Shown here one piece after another: positions 23,410-31,944 of a stretch of DNA of 64,000 nt (positions are counted from its first letter, which is position 1; each line of letters starts with the position of its first letter). The stretch covers positions 3,658,001 to 3,722,000 of the forward strand of contig NZ_CP009288.1 of the NCBI RefSeq assembly GCF_000756615.1, written 5' to 3'. The notes under the pieces are model-generated. The model was given only the letters and a program-made list of their open reading frames with translations, searched no databases and had not been told where the DNA came from. The stretch comes from Paenibacillus durus. Lineage in GTDB: Bacteria; Bacillota; Bacilli; Paenibacillales; Paenibacillaceae. Made by a program: the position numbers and the translations under genes.

Positions 23410-24693
23410 CTACTCCTCCTTCTGTCCTGTCAGGAAATAGATCGTATCCAGCTGGACGGTTTCAGCGGCCCGTTTCACATCCTCAGCGCCGGAAGCTTCC
23501 ACCTGGCTCATCAGTTCTTCCGCGGAACGGTCTTTGCCTGACAGCTGGCGGTTGAAGTCGAATGCAATCATTTCAAAGGCGGAGTCCTGGATTTCCAAAA
23601 GCAGGTTGCGTATCATCGCCTTGGTCTGATTCAGCTCCAGATCGCTGATATTTCCTTTTTTCACTTCATCAAGCTGCTTGCGTATGATGTCCACAGCTTT
23701 GCCGTAGTTCTCGATTTCGATGCCAGACTGAATCGTGGCAATTCCTTTATGCCCGTCATAACGGGAAGACGCATAGTAAGCCAAGCTCTCCTTCTCCCGG
23801 ACATTTACGAACAGCTTGGAATGCGGGTAGCCGCCTAAAATGCCATTGTACATCAAAGCATGCGCATAGGCGTCGTCTCTGTAAGTAATGGAAGTCCGCA
23901 AACCCATGTTCAGCTTGCCTTGACCGACATCCATCCGTTCTTCCACTGTGCGGACGTCCGTAATGGTCTTGGGGGAGAATCGGGATTGATACTGGGAGGA
24001 AACTGTCCGGCCTCCAAAGCCAAAATGCCGCTCTACAAGCTGCTCAACTTCTTCAGGCGTCGTGTCGCCTACGACGTACAGATCGAGAATCGCTCCTTCA
24101 AGCCAAGAAAGATAGGACTGATGCAGCGAGTCTGGGGTAATAGCATCCAGATCCGCCCTTTGTCCGAGCGGATGGAGCCGATATGGCTCTTCCCGGCACA
24201 TTTCCTCGATACAGCGTTCGGCCGCGTAACGGATTTTGTCATTGACGATAGACTCCAGCTTCTTGCGGACAGTCTCGCGCTCCGTTCCCACATAAGAAGC
24301 CCTGAAACTGCCCCCTTCCAGCACAGGCTGTGTAAGCACTTCTCCCAAGAAAGCGAAGGACTCGCCAAGCAGGCTCTCTTTGCTCTGCACAAATGAGTCA
24401 TTGATCGTATCCATCCGGAACTGAATGATCTGGTAATCGCCGCGCTTATACACGTCGAATCCAAATCCCGCTCCATACAGCTCTTCCAGCCGTTCGCGGA
24501 ACTGGGTTGTCTCCGGATAAGAAGCCGTGCCCCGGCGAAGAACGAACGGAATCAGCGCGGTGGGGGTCACGGTCTCTTCGGCTAAAGGAACGCCGGCATA
24601 CAGCGATATCGCATAAGTCTTAAACGTCTTCGTCGGCAGCACATGAATCCGGATGCCTCCTACATTGCCATGCTGAAATACATGATTTGTCAA
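23410..24693 (-). CDS. ymfF: M16 family peptidase-like protein YmfF (no zinc motif)
   Basis: 427 residues, same fold and length as YmfH. The region that should hold HxxEH reads ALIPFVLRRGTASYPET, so the zinc site is absent. The C-terminal half keeps the R/Y residues of the substrate-binding side (GGYPHSKLFVNVREKESLAYYASSRYDG near residue 290-315). This fits the inactive, substrate-binding subunit of an M16B heterodimer with YmfH. ATG at 24693 has a modest ribosome site. First gene of the ymfFHI operon. Confidence 0.9.
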   Translation of the reverse strand: MTNHVFQHGNVGGIRIHVLPTKTFKTYAISLYAGVPLAEETVTPTALIPFVLRRGTASYPETTQFRERLEELYGAGFGFDVYKRGDYQIIQFRMDTINDSFVQSKESLLGESFAFLGEVLTQPVLEGGSFRASYVGTERETVRKKLESIVNDKIRYAAERCIEEMCREEPYRLHPLGQRADLDAITPDSLHQSYLSWLEGAILDLYVVGDTTPEEVEQLVERHFGFGGRTVSSQYQSRFSPKTITDVRTVEERMDVGQGKLNMGLRTSITYRDDAYAHALMYNGILGGYPHSKLFVNVREKESLAYYASSRYDGHKGIATIQSGIEIENYGKAVDIIRKQLDEVKKGNISDLELNQTKAMIRNLLLEIQDSAFEMIAFDFNRQLSGKDRSAEELMSQVEASGAEDVKRAAETVQLDTIYFLTGQKEE

Positions 24694-24776
24694 GTGGAAA
24701 ACTCCTTTACAGCCTGGATAGATGCTTTTGTACCATATTTATGAAGTAATATTTATTCTAAACCATTCCAAAGTAA

Positions 24777-24812
24777 GGAAGCAACCGAAAGACAAGTCTT
24801 CCGATTGCTTCT
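24777..24812 (-). terminator. Terminator-like hairpin after sleB
   Basis: A 16-bp stem (GAAGCAATCGGAAGAC with its near-complement) around a two-base loop, 12 bases past the sleB stop. The T run (CCTTACTTT) is poor but the stem is long. Confidence 0.65.
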
Positions 24813-24823
24813 GGGGTTTCTGA

Positions 24824-25657
24824 TTACATACAGAAAATATGCTCGCCGATTGTCTTGACCTGCGGCCGTGTCCAGATCCATTTGGAGGTTGCGGTCTTTG
24901 GATTGAAGTAATACAGACAGCCTCCCGACGGGTCCCAGCCGTTGAGCGCCTGTTGAACCGCTTTGCGAGCCTGCTCATTGGGCGTCAAATAAATCTGTCC
25001 GTCGGCGACGGCGGTAAATGCTCCGGGCTGGAAAATAACGCCCGATGGCGTGTTCGGAAAACTCGGGGATTTTGTCCGGTTCAGAATGACCGCGGCAACG
25101 GCCACCTGCCCCTCAAACGGTTCCCCCCGCGATTCCCCGTATACGGCGTTCGCCATAATCTTCAAATCATTCTCGGACAATCCCATTGTATTTCCCGATG
25201 CCAATCCCGCCGCAGCCTTATTATTTGTTGGTTTCTTGGCTGTCTTCGTTCCGGAGGGCGGTTCGGTCGGACGCCAGTTCTTGGTCGCATTGTACAGCTT
25301 CAGCTTCGTCTTTGCTCCAACAACTCCGTCGGCCTTCATGCCAAATTTCCATTGAAACCATTTGACCGAGTTCAATGTTGTGCTGCCGAACTGGCTGTCT
25401 ATTTTGCCCGAGAAATATCCAAGGTGCTTTAAGCGTCCCTGAAGCTCGTACACATCTTGCCCGGAGGCGCCGTATTTAATGGGGACAGTACTGAAAGCGG
25501 GCATCGCTTCATCATAGGCATAAGTCTCGGACGAAGAACTCGCAGCGGTCTGCGGAACTTTCGGCGATGTGTTCCCCCCGGAGAACCGTTCGACCAGCGG
25601 GGCTGATGCAAGCGTAAGGGCTAGTACGGCAATAATCCATAGCTTCTGATTCTTCAT
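24824..25657 (-). CDS. sleB: Spore cortex-lytic enzyme SleB-type hydrolase
   Basis: 277 residues from the ATG at 25657. Signal peptide or anchor at residues 1-20 (KLWIIAVLALTLASAP). A peptidoglycan-binding type 1 domain follows (about 55-115: YGASGQDVYELQGRLKHLGYF), then a linker, and a SleB/CwlJ hydrolase domain (about 155-277: NAVYGESRGEPFEGQVAVAAVILNR with the likely catalytic Glu, ending in the typical IGEHIFCM). SleB is a lytic transglycosylase that degrades cortex during germination. A sigma-G promoter lies upstream, matching forespore expression. There is no ypeB partner next to it, unlike Bacillus sleB-ypeB, so it could be a SleB paralogue. Confidence 0.88.
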   Translation of the reverse strand: MKNQKLWIIAVLALTLASAPLVERFSGGNTSPKVPQTAASSSSETYAYDEAMPAFSTVPIKYGASGQDVYELQGRLKHLGYFSGKIDSQFGSTTLNSVKWFQWKFGMKADGVVGAKTKLKLYNATKNWRPTEPPSGTKTAKKPTNNKAAAGLASGNTMGLSENDLKIMANAVYGESRGEPFEGQVAVAAVILNRTKSPSFPNTPSGVIFQPGAFTAVADGQIYLTPNEQARKAVQQALNGWDPSGGCLYYFNPKTATSKWIWTRPQVKTIGEHIFCM

Positions 25658-25707
25658 TTGGCTTCGCTCTACCTTTCTCTTGTAAGTTCTGCATGGATGG
25701 CTAACGT

Positions 25708-25738
25708 TATTATGACGACAGCGCAACAATCCTATGCA
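25708..25738 (-). promoter_or_regulatory. Sigma-G promoter of sleB
   Basis: TGCATA (25738-25733) and CATAATA (25714-25708) with 18 bases between them match the forespore sigma-G/F consensus closely. It lies about 55 bases upstream of the sleB ATG. Confidence 0.75.
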
Positions 25739-25832
25739 CCGCAAGAATGAAAAGAAAGGAGGATGAAAAAAAGAAAAAGCGTTCCTTTTCCGCAGAAAAA
25801 GAACGCTTGGCTTATGCTGCTGCCACGCATAA

Positions 25833-28448
25833 TCAGGAACTGATCCGGCTCTGCTGATACTGCTCCAGCGAGATCAGTACCTCCCGAGGCTTGCTGCCCT
25901 CGTATGGACCTATAACACCCCTGGCCTCCATTGAATCGATCAGTCTGGCGGCCCTGGTGTAACCGACGCGCATCCTGCGCTGCAGCAGCGATACCGAAGC
26001 CTGCTTGGCTTCAAGCACGATCTGCACCGCCTGCTCGTACAGCTCGTCCTGCGGCTCCCCGGTTTCCGCAGTCGCATCATCCACTTCCGGAACGATAGAC
26101 TCGTCATACTCCGCTTCGCCTTGGCTGCTGACATAATGGACGATCGCCTCCACCTCGGCATCGCTCATGAAAGCCCCTTGAACCCGAACCGGCTTCGAAG
26201 AGCCCATCGGCATGAACAGCATATCCCCGCGGCCCAGCAGCTTCTCCGCACCCGCCATGTCCAGAATGGTACGCGAATCAACCTGCGAGGAGACGCCAAA
26301 GGCAATCCGCGAAGGGATATTAGCCTTGATAACACCGGTGATGACATCCACCGAAGGACGCTGGGTCGCAATGATCAGATGAATTCCGGCCGCCCGAGCC
26401 ATCTGTGCCAGACGGCAAATGGCGTCTTCCACATCGTTCGCGGCAACCATCATCAAGTCGGCAAGCTCGTCCACAATTACGACGATATACGGCAGAACCG
26501 CCTCCGGGTTATCCTTCATCAGATGGTTGTAGCCTTCCACATTCCGCGTTCCGGATTTGGAGAACAGCTCATATCTTTTCTCCATTTCGACCACGATTTT
26601 CTTGAGCGCCAGGCTGGCGCGTTTCGGGTCGGTAACGACAGGAGCCATTAAATGGGGAATCCCGTTGTATACATTCAGTTCGACCATCTTTGGGTCGACC
26701 ATGAGAAACTTAACTTCGTCCGGCTTGGCCTTGTACAGAATGCTGGTGATAATACCATTAATGCAGACCGATTTGCCAGAGCCGGTTGCACCAGCGACGA
26801 GCAGATGGGGCATTTTGGCAAGGTTGCCGATGATCGTCTGACCGGAAATATCCCTGCCGAAAGCAATGGTAAGCTTGGCTTCGGCTTCCTGGAAAATCTG
26901 GGTTTCCATCACTTCTCTCATGGTAACAAGAGAGACCTCCGGATTCGGCACCTCGATTCCGATTGCCGACTTGCCGGGAATCGGCGCCTCCATCCGGATA
27001 TCTTTGGCAGCGAGCGCCAAAGCAATATCATCGGTCAGATTGACAATCCGGCTGACCTTCACGCCGATATCGGGCTGAATCTCGTACCTGGTAACCGCCG
27101 GACCCCGGACAACCTCCAGCACCTTAGCCCGGACGCCAAAGCTTTCCAGCGTCGCCTCAAGCTTGCGGGCCGTCTGCATATAATCATTCTGGTCGCCGGC
27201 TTTGCCGCCGTTGTTTGGCTTTGACAACAGCCGGAACGGCGGAAGTTTGTAAGGTTTAGGCGGAGGCGCCGGCTTGGGAGCCGGAGGTATGTCTCCTCCG
27301 GCCTCTCCTTCAGCGCCGGTGCTTGCCTCCGGAATAATGCCGGCCTCCCCGGAAACAGCGCCTTCCGCCGCTTCAGTGAGGCTCAGGGCATCGGCAGGCT
27401 TCGTACTGCTCCTCGCAGCCGGCGAGAACCCGCTCCATTCCTCACGGTCTTCGTCGCTCAAGCCTTCCTCACGGATATGCTCGAAGAAATCACGTATGAT
27501 CGGAGTTACAGGTTCCTGTTCCTCGTTATCAAAATCATAATCATCATCCGCACCGGACCAATCCGATTGGGAAGGAATACCGGATATGATCGGAACATTC
27601 TTATGCTCAGCGTCCCAATCTTCCTCCTCAGACTCCGGCAAAGCTTCGCCTTCGGAGCGCGGAGTCTTCCGCCGCAGAAGTTTGTCGAAGAACTGCGGCG
27701 CTTTGCGGCTCGGAAGACCCGCTTCCAGCTCCTCCTCTTCCTCTTCTTCCGGTTCTTCCTGAACCTTCTTGGGTCGTCCCCGGCCCGATACCGGTACCGC
27801 CTGCGGGCGGTTTGCCGCTCTAAGCCGAATGCCTTCCGCAAGCTTGACCGCCCGGTTTCTCAGAATTCCGAACAGCTCGATGTAGGAAAGATTCGTAACC
27901 AGCATAAAGCTGATCGCCAGCATAACGACCATAAGCAGCTTCGCGCCGAGTGTCCCGAACAACCACAGGAGCACGGCGAATTCCAATCCGCCGAGATAGC
28001 CGCCGCTTATGTCTTTGCCCAGCATATATACGCCGCCGCCATTCGCGGATGCAGTCAGCGCTCCTGCCAGATCCTTCTGGGTCTGTGACATTACATTGCC
28101 CGGATGGAGCATGGACACCGGCCCAAGCTTCTGCTCCATGGCCGAGATGCTGCTCATCAGGCATAGCGAGAATACCAGCAGCAGGACACCGCTGTGCCGG
28201 CTGCTCCAATTCGAAGGCCATTTCCGGTAAATCATGACCATTAAACCGTAATACATGCCGACGAGCGGCAAAACAAAATAAAACCGGCCGAGAAGGTAAG
28301 CGGCCAAGCTTGATAATGATCGCCCCACAGCCGCTTCGCCGGATAAAGCTATAACCGAGAAGGTAATCAGAAGGATGCCATAAATCTCATATTTTAGAAC
28401 GCTGCCCAGCAGCGCTTTCTTTTTTTTCCGTTTTCTCCGTTTAGCCAC
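25833..28448 (-). CDS. ftsK: DNA translocase FtsK/SpoIIIE
   Basis: 871 residues from a GTG at 28448 with GGGGG 8 bases upstream; a GTG 9 bases earlier lacks a ribosome site. After a basic start (KRRKRKKKK), four membrane helices occupy about residues 15-175. An acidic, proline-rich linker runs to about 400. The RecA-like motor has Walker A GATGSGKS and Walker B VVIVDELADLMM. The C-terminal gamma winged helix (SLLQRRMRVGYTRAARLID) reads directional KOPS/SRS sequences. By position next to tepA and ymfF it corresponds to B. subtilis spoIIIE, which pumps the chromosome into the forespore. Confidence 0.95.
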   Translation of the reverse strand: MAKRRKRKKKKALLGSVLKYEIYGILLITFSVIALSGEAAVGRSLSSLAAYLLGRFYFVLPLVGMYYGLMVMIYRKWPSNWSSRHSGVLLLVFSLCLMSSISAMEQKLGPVSMLHPGNVMSQTQKDLAGALTASANGGGVYMLGKDISGGYLGGLEFAVLLWLFGTLGAKLLMVVMLAISFMLVTNLSYIELFGILRNRAVKLAEGIRLRAANRPQAVPVSGRGRPKKVQEEPEEEEEEELEAGLPSRKAPQFFDKLLRRKTPRSEGEALPESEEEDWDAEHKNVPIISGIPSQSDWSGADDDYDFDNEEQEPVTPIIRDFFEHIREEGLSDEDREEWSGFSPAARSSTKPADALSLTEAAEGAVSGEAGIIPEASTGAEGEAGGDIPPAPKPAPPPKPYKLPPFRLLSKPNNGGKAGDQNDYMQTARKLEATLESFGVRAKVLEVVRGPAVTRYEIQPDIGVKVSRIVNLTDDIALALAAKDIRMEAPIPGKSAIGIEVPNPEVSLVTMREVMETQIFQEAEAKLTIAFGRDISGQTIIGNLAKMPHLLVAGATGSGKSVCINGIITSILYKAKPDEVKFLMVDPKMVELNVYNGIPHLMAPVVTDPKRASLALKKIVVEMEKRYELFSKSGTRNVEGYNHLMKDNPEAVLPYIVVIVDELADLMMVAANDVEDAICRLAQMARAAGIHLIIATQRPSVDVITGVIKANIPSRIAFGVSSQVDSRTILDMAGAEKLLGRGDMLFMPMGSSKPVRVQGAFMSDAEVEAIVHYVSSQGEAEYDESIVPEVDDATAETGEPQDELYEQAVQIVLEAKQASVSLLQRRMRVGYTRAARLIDSMEARGVIGPYEGSKPREVLISLEQYQQSRISS

Positions 28449-28534
28449 GCCAGCCACCCCCGAATCAGTATTATACCATATAATGGCGTGGCGTACCTAT
28501 GTTCTGTTTTGTCGGAAAACGCTGGTCTTTCTTA

Positions 28535-28768
28535 TCAGGAGCCGCCGGGCTCTCCGGACGCATATGAAATGATCTGTCCCGGCGCAAGGCCTGGCTCCAG
28601 ATAGCGGTGCAGCGGGCATTGCAAAAGTCTTACAATTCTGGCCCTGCCCTCGTCCAGCGGCTCAACCTGCATGACAATTCCTTGTACAGTGACTTCACGG
28701 AACGGGGGCGAAGCCTTAATGGCCCCTTCCCACACCTGATCGGCGGATATTATGGAATACAGGATCAT
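28535..28768 (-). CDS. ylzJ: YlzJ-like small protein
   Basis: 77 residues, matching the YlzJ family by the start MILYSIISADQVWEG, the central VQGIVMQVEPLDEGRARIVRLL and by its place between tepA and spoIIIE, as in B. subtilis. The ATG overlaps the tepA stop by 4 bases (ATGA), so translation is coupled. Function is unknown. Confidence 0.85.
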   Translation of the reverse strand: MILYSIISADQVWEGAIKASPPFREVTVQGIVMQVEPLDEGRARIVRLLQCPLHRYLEPGLAPGQIISYASGEPGGS

Positions 28769-29544
28769 TGGGGCAACCCTCCCGTCTCCGCAGGGGCGCC
28801 TCTAAGGGCAATCAGTTCATTCAGTTTCGCCATCGCTATGCCGATCCCGCCTACTTCATCCATAAGTCCAAATGCAACGGCATCACTGCCGCCGACCGCC
28901 GTACCGATGTCCCTGTTGAGTTCACCTGTCTTAAACATCAGGTCCTTGAAGCATTCTACGGAAATCCGGGAATGGGACGTGACGAACCGGACGACGCGCT
29001 CCTGCATTTTCTCCATGTACTCAAAAGTCTGCGGAACGCCGATAACGAGGCCATTCATGCGGATAGGATGAATCGTCATTGTGGCGCTTTCGGCTATGAT
29101 CGAATAGCTCGAAGATACCGCGATGGGAACCCCGATGCTGTGGCCTCCCCCAATAACGACCGTAACTGTCGGCTTGGACAGTGAAGCAATCATTTCCGCA
29201 ATGGCTAGACCTGCTTCCACATCACCGCCCACCGTATTCAAAATGATAAGCACCCCCTTGACTGTCTTGCTCTGCTCAGCTGCGACCAACTGGGGGATAA
29301 TATGTTCATATTTTGTCGTCTTATTATGCGGGGGCATGACAATATGTCCCTCGATCTGACCAATGATCGTAATGCAAAAAATCTCCGGTTCGGTGGGCGG
29401 AACCGCCACTTGACCGAATTCTTTCACCGTGCCGATCATGCCGCCGGCTTCCTGAGTTCCTTCACCCCCCGGCTCTTCTCTTCCCGGAGGCGTTGCCGGT
29501 TCCTCATTTCGGTAAGCTGTTTCGATAGGTTTATTGCCATCCAT
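28765..29544 (-). CDS. tepA: ClpP-class translocation-enhancing protein TepA
   Basis: 259 residues from the ATG at 29544, which follows AAGGGAG; a TTG at 29571 lies upstream of that site. A disordered N-terminal part rich in Glu/Pro (about 1-50) precedes a ClpP-like serine protease domain. The likely nucleophile is the Ser of GGGHSIGVP and the catalytic His that of MTIHPIRMNG. In B. subtilis TepA (YmfB) helps protein export early in sporulation, perhaps by clearing signal peptides. It lies between RNase J and ylzJ as in Bacillus. Confidence 0.9.
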   Translation of the reverse strand: MDGNKPIETAYRNEEPATPPGREEPGGEGTQEAGGMIGTVKEFGQVAVPPTEPEIFCITIIGQIEGHIVMPPHNKTTKYEHIIPQLVAAEQSKTVKGVLIILNTVGGDVEAGLAIAEMIASLSKPTVTVVIGGGHSIGVPIAVSSSYSIIAESATMTIHPIRMNGLVIGVPQTFEYMEKMQERVVRFVTSHSRISVECFKDLMFKTGELNRDIGTAVGGSDAVAFGLMDEVGGIGIAMAKLNELIALRGAPAETGGLPQ

Positions 29545-29659
29545 GCTCAGCGCTCCCTTATTTGCTTGCACTGAAGCTATTCAGCAAGCGTATGGTAATG
29601 AATCTCCCGTTAGTATGACTAATCGCACCCCGACATTATGCAGGCTTGTAAATGAACAG

Positions 29660-29718
29660 CATAAAGCCCCTCTCCACCGGAAACCGTCCAATATTTCCAG
29701 CGGGAGAGAGGCTTTATG
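29660..29718 (-). terminator. Terminator-like hairpin after the RNase J gene
   Basis: A 16-bp stem (CATAAAGCCTCTCTCC paired with GGAGAGGGGCTTTATG, one G-T pair) with a long loop, starting 12 bases past the RNase J stop. The T run is poor, so it may be an RNA-stabilising 3' end or allow read-through to tepA. Confidence 0.6.
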
Positions 29719-29730
29719 ATTTAGTATAAA

Positions 29731-31410
29731 TTACACTTCCATGATGATCGGAAGGATCATTGGTCTGCGGCGGGTCTGTTCATACAGGAAGCGGCCAAGC
29801 GCGTCCTTGACGCTTGTCTTGAGCGAAGCCCACTCATTGACCTTCTCGCTCATCAGACGCTGCAGCGTGCTGGAAACAATCCGGTTCGCTTCGTCAAGCA
29901 AGCCTTCGGATTCGCGCACATACACGAAGCCGCGCGAAATAATGTCAGGCCCCGAAACAATTGCTCCATTCTGCTTGCTAAGCGTGACGACGACAACCAG
30001 AATACCGTCCTGCGACAGCAGCTTGCGGTCGCGCAGGACAATATTGCCTACATCGCCAACGCCAAGACCGTCAATCAGAACATTGCCGGAGGTAACCTTG
30101 CCGGCTTTGCGGGCCGAGCCGCCTTGGATCTCTACCACTTCACCAAGCTCGGTGATAAAGATGTTGTCCGGATCGACGCCCACGGACTTCGCAAGAAGTG
30201 CGTGTCTGCGCTGCATGCGGTACTCGCCGTGAATCGGAATGAAGAATTTCGGCTTCATCAGGTTAAGCATCAGCTTCAGTTCTTCCTGGCTGCCGTGACC
30301 CGACACGTGCACGCCGGAATTCGAGCCGCTGTAGATCACGTCTGCACCCAGACGGAACAGCTCGTCGATCGTACGGCCGATGTATTTCTCATTGCCGGGT
30401 ACCGGTGTTGCCGCAATAATAACGGTGTCACCAGGCAGAATGTCCACTTTGCGGTGACTGGAACGCGCCATGCGCGTCAATGCCGACATCGGTTCGCCTT
30501 GGCTGCCCGTGCAGAGAACGACAACCCGATTGGCCGCCATCCGGTTCATTTCCTCCGGTTCGATCAGCATGCCGTCAGGCATGTGCAGATAGCCGAGCTC
30601 AGAAGCAATGGAGACAACGTTGACCATGCTCCGGCCGATGACGGTGATTTTGCGGCCTGTCTGTACTGCCGCGTCTACGACCTGCTGAATCCGGTGAACG
30701 TTGGATGCGAATGTTGCGACCACAACACGCTGTTCAGCTTTCCGGAAAATATCTTCCAGCACGATTCCGACATTTTTCTCCGAAGGGGTGAATCCCGGTT
30801 TCTCGGCGTTGGTGCTGTCGGAAAGAAGCGCGAGTACGCCCCGCTGTCCGATTTCAGCCATCCGGTGCAAGTCCGCGAATTGACCATTGACTGGGGTATG
30901 GTCAAACTTGAAGTCGCCCGTATGGACCACGTTGCCTTCCGGAGTCTCGATGCACACGCCGACAGAGTCGGGAATACTGTGGTTGGTTCTGAAGAAAGTA
31001 ACGACCAGCGAGCTGCCCAGCTTGATCACCGAATCCTCATTGATCAGAATGCGTTTCGTTTCGCCAAGCAAATTCGCTTCCTTCAGCTTGTTCTCAACAA
31101 GCCCCAATGTCAGTTTCGTTCCGTAGACCGGAACATTCAAATGCTTAAGGACATACGGCAGACCTCCGATATGGTCTTCGTGGCCGTGCGTAAGCACAAT
31201 GCCTTTTACCTTGTCACGATTCTCCGTCAAATAAGAAATATCAGGAATAACGATGTCAATACCGAGCATATCCTCTTCAGGGAACTTCAGTCCCGAGTCA
31301 ACGACCACAATGTCGCCGCCGTATTGCACCACATACATATTCTTCCCGATTTCTCCCACTCCGCCGAGTGCGAAGATCATCAGTTTATCATTGTTATTTT
31401 TTTTGGACAA
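29731..31410 (-). CDS. rnjB: Ribonuclease J
   Basis: 559 residues. Beta-CASP metallo-beta-lactamase ribonuclease with 5' exonuclease and endonuclease activity. The HxHxDH zinc motif is LTHGHEDHIGG near residues 75-85; further motifs are HTGDFKFD, SDSTNAEKPG, and IPIHGEYRM with the beta-CASP histidine. The C-terminal domain ends LPIIMEV. The TTG at 31410 has AGGAGGG about 9 bases upstream. The neighbours dapA and tepA are those of B. subtilis rnjB (ymfA), so I use that symbol by synteny; the sequence itself could also serve as the J1 type. Confidence 0.92.
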   Translation of the reverse strand: MSKKNNNDKLMIFALGGVGEIGKNMYVVQYGGDIVVVDSGLKFPEEDMLGIDIVIPDISYLTENRDKVKGIVLTHGHEDHIGGLPYVLKHLNVPVYGTKLTLGLVENKLKEANLLGETKRILINEDSVIKLGSSLVVTFFRTNHSIPDSVGVCIETPEGNVVHTGDFKFDHTPVNGQFADLHRMAEIGQRGVLALLSDSTNAEKPGFTPSEKNVGIVLEDIFRKAEQRVVVATFASNVHRIQQVVDAAVQTGRKITVIGRSMVNVVSIASELGYLHMPDGMLIEPEEMNRMAANRVVVLCTGSQGEPMSALTRMARSSHRKVDILPGDTVIIAATPVPGNEKYIGRTIDELFRLGADVIYSGSNSGVHVSGHGSQEELKLMLNLMKPKFFIPIHGEYRMQRRHALLAKSVGVDPDNIFITELGEVVEIQGGSARKAGKVTSGNVLIDGLGVGDVGNIVLRDRKLLSQDGILVVVVTLSKQNGAIVSGPDIISRGFVYVRESEGLLDEANRIVSSTLQRLMSEKVNEWASLKTSVKDALGRFLYEQTRRRPMILPIIMEV

Positions 31411-31557
31411 ATGAATCTAACCCTCCTAATATGTTGGACGTCATATGTTATTTTAATCAAGAACTTCAATTATTTAGCGGTACTTAACACATTTAATAAC
31501 GCAGAAATCTTGCCGATGTGAAGACAAAAGGGATATTAAGGCGTAAAAAAATAAACC

Positions 31558-31626
31558 TTAATTAAAGCTTCCCTGCGGGGCAGGAGCATACATTACGTTC
31601 GTTAGCGAACCTATGCCGGTAAACAT
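31558..31626 (-). CDS. Possible 22-residue leader peptide upstream of RNase J
   Basis: ATG at 31626 with AAGGGG 9 bases upstream, then 22 codons (begins MFTGIGSLTNVMYAPAP) and TAA. Two hairpins (GTTCG/CGAAC and CCTGC/GCAGG) lie within the coding stretch. The frame is open further up to an ATG at 31731 (57 codons), but that one has no ribosome site. It could be a regulatory peptide of a long RNase J leader, or chance. Confidence 0.35.
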   Translation of the reverse strand: MFTGIGSLTNVMYAPAPQGSFN

Positions 31627-31883
31627 TCGGCCGCGCCCCTTGCGCAAAGCACCTTTGCCGGACAAAACAGATCCAAGGATGGAAAAATATACCCTTTGAA
31701 ACGAACAGACCTGCAGCGCCGCACATGACATAAGAGTTACCGCATATTTAATTTTAACCGCACCCAGTCACTTAACCACATTATACATGATATTTTTGTC
31801 AAAACACAAGTCGGGGGATTTAGTTAGCCGTATTCTTCCCGTAAAAGCGGAGCATTATTTCACTGCGCACAAAAATAACAATA

Positions 31884-31915
31884 CAAAAACCGGTCCTCGT
31901 AAGCGAGAACCGGTT
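31884..31915 (-). terminator. Terminator after dapA
   Basis: AACCGGTTCTCG pairs with CGAGGACCGGTT (one G-T pair) around CTTA, followed by TTTGTATTGTT on the minus strand; 30 bases past the dapA stop. Confidence 0.85.
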
Positions 31916-31944
31916 CATAAAAGATAAATACCAGGGCCCAATTT

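Larger units (their letters stand above)
31411..31944. other. Long leader/intergenic region between dapA and the RNase J gene
   Basis: 534 bases. It contains the dapA terminator (31884-31915), a weak promoter candidate with TATAAT at 31785-31780 and TTGTGT 18 bases above it, a GC-rich stretch with two hairpins (31597-31610; 31567-31587), a small reading frame with a good ribosome site (31558-31626), and the AT-rich RNase J ribosome-site region. It is more structured than a plain spacer. Confidence 0.55.

Noticed and set aside
24069..24476. Overlapping minus-strand frame inside ymfF
   Set aside because: Different frame within a well-supported M16 gene, Ser/Arg-rich shadow composition.
31558..31731. 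57-codon open frame before RNase J starting at 31731
   Set aside because: No ribosome site at the first ATG; the internal ATG at 31626 has one, so only the shorter frame is kept as a candidate.
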